Of a DNA stretch of 64,000 bases, positions 57,292-64,000 are shown piece after piece. The notes beneath the pieces were generated by a model. That model did not search any database. It saw only the letters and a program-made list of their open reading frames with translations, and was not told the origin of the DNA. Source of the DNA: Posidonia oceanica (lineage: Eukaryota; Streptophyta; Magnoliopsida; Alismatales; Posidoniaceae); NCBI GenBank assembly GCA_037176725.1, contig JAZBRS010000026.1:55406501-55470500 (forward strand), read 5' to 3'. Positions within the stretch are counted from its first letter, which is position 1. The number at the start of each line of letters is the position of its first letter. The translations under genes and the position numbers were made by a program.

Positions 57292-60200
57292 TGTAGTAAT
57301 CCCAATCATAATCAGGCTTACTATTAGCGGCGATGGTTCAAGGAGGAGGGCTCAACTTGAAAACACTTAAAAAGGAAGAAAAGAAGAAGATAAGACAAAT
57401 CAGAGTCGCCACCATGTCTATTATCGGGAGACAAGGAAAACCGGGGGAAATGCGTGAATTAACACGCAAAACCAAGCAAGAAATGCAAAGCAAAGCAATG
57501 CAAAAGAAAACAAATGCAAATACATGCAAATGAGATGACTCATGCCTAGGATAAGGACGATATGGTCATTGCGGGCCAAAAGACTGGGTAAGGACTCTTG
57601 TTACGCGCGGGGAAGGTGTTAGGCACCCCCGACACACCCGCGAATCGGTCTTTCTAGGCTTACGCTCGCATACGCAGGGAAATGCAGATTTGAATGCCTA
57701 AATGCCAATGAATGCCAGAATGAATGCTCATAGGTGTGCTCTAAGTGGTGGAATGCAATGCAAGAAAGTAAACGTGCTGTCTAAGTGCTCAGCAGCGCTG
57801 TCTGTGTTCCGAACCGGGCAAAACCGGGCTCGTGAGAACTCCAGGCAGTAAGCATCACTGCCCTATATGCAAATGCAAGCGAAAAAGCAAAACAACGGTA
57901 AAACCAAGCAATGCAAGCGACATGCAAGAGAAAACGGCGTAAAACACGCGAAACAATGCAAGAAACGAGAGCAGCACGCGAAACGGTGCAAGAAAACAAG
58001 GTTGGCATGCAAAACGAAGCGAGAAAGCGAAACAGCACGCAAAACGGTGCAAAAGACAACAGCAGGCACGCAAAACAACGCAAAAGACAAGGCAGGCATG
58101 CAAAACGGTGCCAAAAGCAAAGCGGGCACGCAAAACGGCGCAAAAGACAAAGCAGGCACGCAAAGCGGTGCCAACAGCGAAGCGAGCGCGCAAAATGGCA
58201 CAAAAGACAAAGCGGGCACGCAAAACGGTGCCAAAAACAAAGCGGGCACGCAAAACGGTGCCAAAAGCAGAGCGAGCGCGCAAAGCGGCGCAAAAGACAA
58301 GGCGGGCACGCAAAACGGTGCCAAAAGCAGAGCGAGCGTGCAAAACAGCGCAAAAGACAAGGCGGGCACGCGAAACGGTGCCAAAAACGAAGCAAAACCT
58401 CGGCAAAACCATGCGGATGCAAATGCAAGGAAAAAGAACAAGAAAAGCGAAAGGAGAAGCAAAACAGCGCGTGTGTGAGAACAAACGCTGTTTAAGAGCT
58501 GCATAGAGTAGGTGTGAAGACCTACACTGGGGAGAACAAGCAAGTGGAGGGATTACTACTGCTTTGTGACTGTTTTCCACTAAACCGCTCCACGATGTGT
58601 CTCGCACGCTGCCCAAAGCTCGCGGTGTGATCGGATCGTGGAAAAGGTGGAAGAAAGTCGCAATAAGTGATGAATCCAGGGGAAACACAACACAAAACAC
58701 TTGGGAATATGCGAAACGAGGAACGGAGTTGATGGATAAGAGGAGGAAGTCCTATTCTACATGCTCGAAGAAGCAAAAAGCGAAAACGATGCATGCAATG
58801 CAAATGATGTGCAAATGAATGCTGTGCAGGAGTTCAGGAGGACATACCTGGGAAATCTGACACTTGATCTGAAATCTACTTGCTCCATGCTGAAGAGCGC
58901 TCCGCCGGGGTCGTCTGGGTAGCTTGTTTGAGAAGATCCAACGGCCGGATTGGAAGATATCGCAGCTTCAAGGTAGAAGGGCCAGAACAGGGGAGAAGAA
59001 CAGATCTAAGTGTTCAGGAGGTCCTAGGGGTGTGCAGACAGGTCCTCCCATGTAAATGGGAGCTAAAGAAGCTTTAAGTGTGTGCAGAGGATGCAAAAAG
59101 CTAGAATGCATGAATGCAAATGCATGCAGAAAGCAAGAAAAGACTCAGGAGGGATTTTTCAGAAAGTTGGGAGTTCGAATGCAATTTTTGAAAAGATGGG
59201 GGTCTAAATGCAAAGGTTTTGAGAAGTTTGGGGCTTTCATGCAAGGATTTTGAAAAAAAGAAGGGTCTGAATGCAATTTTGCAAAGGACAGGGTTTCAAA
59301 TGCAATTTTCCAAAAGGGGTATGCATCAGGACAAGCTTTGAAAACATGTGGCAAGTTGAAGATGCAATTTTGAAATCATTAGGGTCTGAAATGTAATTTT
59401 TCCAGGAAAACAGGGTCCTAAGTAGTTTGGGAATGCAAATGGGGGACCTACATGCAATTTTTCAAACATATGGGGCTAAAAATGCAATTTTTGAAGCAAA
59501 ATATGCATTTAAATGATTTTTATAAGCATGCTGATGACCTATGTGTAATTTTCAAATCATGCAGGGTCAAAAATGCAATTTTTGAAGCAAAATATGCATT
59601 AATGGGGCAGACAGAGGACTGACATGCAATTTTTAAAATATGCAAGGTCAAAATGCAATTTAATAAGCTAAATATGCATTAAAATGATTTCTGTGCATTA
59701 GAAAGGACCTACATGCAAAAATCAGAAAACAGAGGGGGGAAAATGCAATGCAACAAGCAAAAATGAAAAATAAAACCTAAGTTCTACAGGACAGGGGATC
59801 AGGATGCAAATACTGAAAATAAAGGGGACCCAGAATGCAATTTCATATGGCAAAATTCAAGCATTAAATTAAATTAAGCTACTGCAGGACCAATGTGCAA
59901 AAATCAAAAACTGGAGGGCCAAAGTCTAACTTATTACTGAAGGAAAGCACAGTAAATGGATCAGCATGCAAATAAGGAAAACTACAAACATTTCATGCAA
60001 TTTAATATAGTTTCAGTTCAGAAATCAGCAGATTAAATCAAATAAAGGACTGGAATGCAAAATAACAAGAACTCAGACCAGAAATGCAATATTTAACGAA
60101 AAACTTAGATATCTGGAAAATAAAGGAACAGTGTAATGGCCGACGGCCATGGACACTGTAGCAGCAAGCTACCAGCGTCCATGAACGCCGGCACAGGGAT

Positions 60201-63200
60201 GTTGGAGCATCGCAGGCCGGCGGGGAGGCATCTCCAGGTCCTGACGGAGGTCGGACGACGTTCGGCGGAGCTCAATGCGGGCTGGAGTGAGCCGGAGAAG
60301 CCACTGGAGGTCTGCAGAGCTTCAGAAGCGCGTTCCGGGCGATCGGCGCGACGACGCGGCGATCTGAAGACCGGAGTGTGTTCCTGAGACTCGTGCGGAC
60401 CGGAGGGTGCTGCTGGAACGCTGTTCTGCTGACCGGAGCGGAGGGACGCACGGAGAGGTTCGCCGAAGAAGACGACTCTGGCCAGAGCTGACTCGGCACA
60501 GGAGCGAAGAAAAACCTATTCTAAGAGGGGGAAAGCAAGAGGGGAGGAAGATTAGGCTAAGGGGATAAAGAGTTACCTGTCTCCGCGTCTGAGAAGTCCT
60601 CCCGACACAGGTGGTTTCAGAGGTCGTCAGTGGAGCTCGTCTGGCTACTGCGGGCGCCGTCTGCTGCTCGCGAGGATTAGGATCGCCTCCACGGAGCCTT
60701 CCGGTGCTTCCCAGATGGTTGGACGGCTGCTGCGAAGATCGGAGGAAGATTCGGCTGATTGTGGGTTCACAGAGGCAGTTGGAGACCGGGGGGAGTGTCC
60801 GCTGCTCCTCAGGCCGGATAGGACCCTCTAGAAGGTTGCTGGAGGTCTGGTGGTCGATTCTGGGCAGTTGAATTGGGTTTTGGGAGGCTGTGGAGTGGAT
60901 TTGCAGGTCGGCTGATTTTCTGATCAGAGGGGACTGCAGGTGTTTGAAGTGGAGGGTTCGGCCGGTGGTGGGTTGCTGGACTGAAGGTCGGGTGCCTTGG
61001 GGAGGTGGAGTTCAGGTGAGTATCTTAGGAAGATTTGGGAAGGTTGGACGGTCTGTGGTGAAGGCAATTCTGAAATGAGAAGTGATGTTGGGTTGCAGTG
61101 CAATTTCAGGTGAAATTGGGGGTGGTTCTGAGGTGGAAAGGCCGGGAAATGGAGGGGAAAAGGTACTGATGTGCTGGGTGAGATCGGGGGATGGGAATGT
61201 AAGGAAAGAGTGGCTGGAACGGGCTTGGTTTCAGGGAGAAAAAGAAGGGGAAATGCGGTGGAATTCAGAGGGAGAAGCAGGAGGTTTGCTTGGGAGTTCT
61301 CTCTGGACTTCAGCTCTCTCTCTCGGATGGCAAAAGGCATTGAAGGAAGGGCTGAAGAGCTGGCTTTATCTGCCGCTCTCCAGCTTGCTCGCGCGCTCTG
61401 GAATTCAAATTCCACCGGCGCCATCCACTGCAGCTGAGGGAGACGAGCAGCCGGCGAGATGACAGGCAGTAAATGCCTACCGGAAATGGCGCTGAGAGAC
61501 GAGAGAGGAAGAGCGAGCTGTTGCTGGATTGGACGGAGGGGGAAGGCTTGAATTTGAAAAAGAAGAGGGAGTGCTGTAGGCTCGCGGGAGGAGAAGGAAA
61601 AAAATGCAGAGGAAGAAGAAGGAAGAGGAAGAAGGAGGGAAGCGGGCCAGGCCGCGAACCGGAGGAGAAAAAATCAAAAAGGAAAAGAAAGAAGGAAGGT
61701 GGACAGGTTGGACTGGGCCCAGCGGAAAAAAGAAAAAGAATAGGAAGAAAGGGAGAAGGAGAGGAGAAAAAGAGGAGAAATAAATTAGGTAAAAATAAAA
61801 TAAAAATAAGTAAAAATATTAGAATGATTATATTGTGAGTCAGGATCTTGATTAAATTTTTAATGACTTTTTTTAGTTGATTAATTCTGATTTTAGAGGG
61901 GTTTTGGGTTTGATTAGGGTTTTAAGGGTTTTCTTTGTTTTTAATTTGTTTTCCATTTTGATTAAGTGTTTGTTAAATCTTTTAAGTTATTTTTTAATTA
62001 TGTTTTTCTTGTTAAGTACTTGGGATGTTAATTAGGATTTTTAAGATTTATTTTTAGATTAATTAGAGTGAGTTTTGGGCTTTTGATTTTAGTCTTTTTA
62101 GGATTCTTCTTAAGTCTTTTTTTGAATTACACTTTTGATTTTTTATTTGTTAAGTTTTCTTGATGTTTTTTAGTTAAGTTTCTTCTTGATGGATTAAGTG
62201 TTTTAAAATCTTTTTAATTTGCTTCTCATTTTCTTTTTTAATTAAGTTCTTAAATTGTTCTTCTTAGGTTTGTTAAGTTTAAGCTTTCCATTAATTATTT
62301 GTCTTGGTGTTTTTAATTGTTTTACTTCTTCTTAGGGTTTGTTTTTAGGTTATTTTGATAGGATTTTCACTTTTGGTTGGTTTTGATTATATTTTAGTTT
62401 TTTCCTTGATTTTACAGCATTTTCTTTTGGTTATTTTGTATTTTTTAGGTTACACTCCTTGATTTTCCATTTTAGCTAATTTTATTTGGGTTTAGGTTTT
62501 CAATTGTTTGTTTAGTATTTTTAATTATTTTTCTTAGGGTTCTGGTTTGTTTCCCTTTAGTTTTAGAGTTTTAGAGATTTTTAAGGGTTTTTTATGGATT
62601 TTAGCGAAAGAAAGAAAAAGGAAAAGAGAAGGGAGAAGAAAAGGAAAAAAAGGAAGAATATAGGGGAAAGAGGTGAGTTGGAGGAGAATAATTTTTTAAA
62701 AGTCAGGGAAAATGCTAAAAATAAGGCAAAAATAGAAATAATGTAGAGAAGAGATAGAAGCACAAAGGGGGCCCACAGCCAGGCAAGAAAAGGAAAGAGA
62801 AGGGGATGAAAAGAAGGAGGATAATCAGGAGAGAGAGAGGAGAGAGAAAAGGATAATCCAAGAGAGAGAAAAGGATAATTTAGGTAAAAGGAAGGCTTAA
62901 AGGTTTTGAAATGGGGTGAAAATTGGGGATGTGTAGCCTAGGGTTTCTAGTGTTGGTTTTAGGGCTTTGGTCTGATTTTGAGCAAGTTTTGGAGGGGTTT
63001 TGAGGTGTAGAAAAAGGGTAGTTTCACCTAAGTTTTCTAGGATTTTTGGAAATAGATTTGGGCTGAAAGTTTTTAAGTGTTTGGGTAGGTTTGCTAAGCA
63101 GGGGTTGATGGGTTTTCCTATGGTTTTTGGGTAGGTTTTGGGCTTGGGAAGAGGGTGTAGGCTTAGGTCAAGTTAGGCTTGTTTTGAAGGGTGAGATGAA

Positions 63201-63291
63201 GAGGGTTGGGGGTTGTTTTGACCTAGGTTTAGATCCAGCAGTCACCAGAAGGTCCCAAATGATCCAAGCCTGTCAAGATGGGGTGTCAACA
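57292..63291 (-). mobile_element. LTR A (6000 bp)
   Basis: Minus-strand LTR, 5' terminus GGTGTCAACA at 63291, 3' terminus TGTAGTAATCC at 57292, closest in its ends to P1. Landmarks, minus sense: GATAAT array 62880-62819; TATA-like AGATAAAG 61371-61364; donor ACAG|GTAACT at 60577/60576; pseudo-acceptor array 60130-59150; donor CCAG|GTATGT at 58848/58847; hairpin array 58385-57940; conserved U5 block 57690-57555; PBS look-alike 57412-57402. No PBS follows its 3' end; integrase codons do. The flanks GCGTG and GTTGT do not match, so it is not a simple solo LTR. Confidence 0.88.
57940..58385 (-). repeat. U5 hairpin array of LTR A
   Basis: About fifteen units of GGCACGCAAAACGGTGCC type, spaced mostly at 27-33 bp. 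Open frames on both strands follow from periodicity and are not called. Confidence 0.85.
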
Positions 63292-63293
63292 GT

Positions 63294-64000
63294 TGTAGCG
63301 ATCCCGATCGGAATCAGGCTCGCTAAATATAGCGGCGATTGAGGTCCGAGGAAGAGGCTCAACTCGAAAACACTTGAAATCGAGGAGAAAAAGGAAAGAC
63401 AAGACAAATCAGAGTCGCCACCACGTCTATTAACGGAAGACGAGGAAAACCGGGGTAATGCGTGAATCAATGTGCAAAACCGAGCAAGAAATGCAAAGCA
63501 AAGCAATGCAAAGGAAAACAGATGCAAACAAATGCAAATGAGATGACTCTAGCCTAGGATAAGGGCAGTACGGTCATTGCGGGCCAAAAGACAGGGTAAG
63601 GACTCCTGTTACGCGCGGGGAAGGTATTAGGCACCCCCGACACGCCCGAAAATCGGTCTTTCTAGGCTTACGCTCGCATACGTAGAAAAATGCGGGATTG
63701 AATGCCTATGTGCCTATAAATGCCTGAATGAATGCTCAAGGTGTGCTCTAAGTGGGAAGAAACAAAGCAAAGAAGTAAACGTGCTCTCTAAGTGCTCAGC
63801 TACGCTGTCCGTGTTCCGAACCAGGCGAAACCTAGCTCGTGAGAACTCCAGATAGTAAGCATCACAGCCCTATATGCAAATGCAAGCGAGAAAACAAAAC
63901 AGCGAGAAAACCATGCAATGCGATCGACATGCAAGGGAAAACGGCGCAAAACATGCAAAACGAGACGAGAAATGAGCAATGCACGCGAAACGATGCAAAA
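63294..64000 (-). mobile_element. LTR B, 3' end (truncated by window)
   Basis: Starts TGTAGCGATCCCGATCGG. The terminal 58 bp are the exact reverse complement of the S1 terminus (9001-9058), and the following U5 is nearly identical. Includes the PBS look-alike 63420-63410, the conserved U5 block 63690-63545 and the start of a hairpin array from about 63940. Only 2 bp (GT) separate it from LTR A. Confidence 0.85.

Noticed and set aside
57292..63291. LTR A as the 5' LTR of M3
   Set aside because: Its 3' end is followed by integrase codons, not by a PBS. A deletion ending exactly at the LTR tip is less likely than nesting or recombination, so no pairing is claimed.
1..64000. tRNA, rRNA, snRNA or host protein-coding genes
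   Set aside because: None was recognised. The only tRNA-related sequences are the primer-binding sites and their U5 look-alikes.

Overview
The window is plant repeat DNA with no recognisable host gene. Everything in it can be read as a nest of very large Ty3/gypsy LTR retrotransposons of the Tat/Ogre type. The evidence is LTRs of about 5.6-6.1 kb, a tRNA-type primer site TGGCGACTC(T/C)GCTGGGG one base after the LTR, a gag with a CX2HX4HX4C knuckle, an integrase without a chromodomain, and long tandem-repeat-rich 3' untranslated regions. This density of giant elements suggests a seed plant, probably an angiosperm, with a large genome. The species cannot be named from the sequence. Names used here: M = minus-strand element, P = plus-strand element, S = solo LTR.

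Layout. M1 (minus, 1-16353) has an intact 714-codon gag (919-3063) and a 5' LTR (10649-16353). A plus-strand solo LTR, S1 (3235-9058), interrupts it and is bounded by the 5-bp duplication GCAAT. M1 sits in P1 (plus), whose 3' internal tail (16354-17934) and 3' LTR (17935-23728) remain. P1 abuts M2 (minus internal fragment, 23729-26969). M3 (minus) follows: its 3' LTR (26970-27764 plus 45994-51305) is split by P2, and its internal region (51306-57291) holds an 81-bp tandem array, an extra 311-codon ORF and a decayed integrase. P2 (plus, 27765-45988) is complete: two LTRs of 5628 and 5625 bp, a CAATC duplication on both sides, a PBS, a polypurine tract and a gag with one nonsense codon, but no protease, reverse transcriptase, RNase H or integrase. 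LTR A (57292-63291, minus) and the truncated LTR B (63294-64000, minus) close the window, separated by only 2 bp.

How the parts fit. P2 is a non-autonomous gag-only element (TR-GAG type); the visible part of M1 looks the same. They would need pol from a relative. M3 shares their repeat architecture and once had pol, but its integrase carries a stop codon and has lysine at the catalytic glutamate position.

The most notable pattern is not a gene. The LTRs and 3' regions are built from arrays of short hairpin modules whose two arms change together (GATAGG/CCTATC, GATAAG/CTTATC, GATAG/CTATC; CCCCTGGTATC/GATACCAGGGG; CTTGTCCTCG/CGAGGAGACAAG versus CTTGTCCTTG/CAAGGAGACAAG). The LTRs also carry a conserved layout of strong 5' splice sites, tandem pseudo-acceptors and an 11-nt PBS look-alike in U5. 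All boundaries were read by eye, without alignment software.
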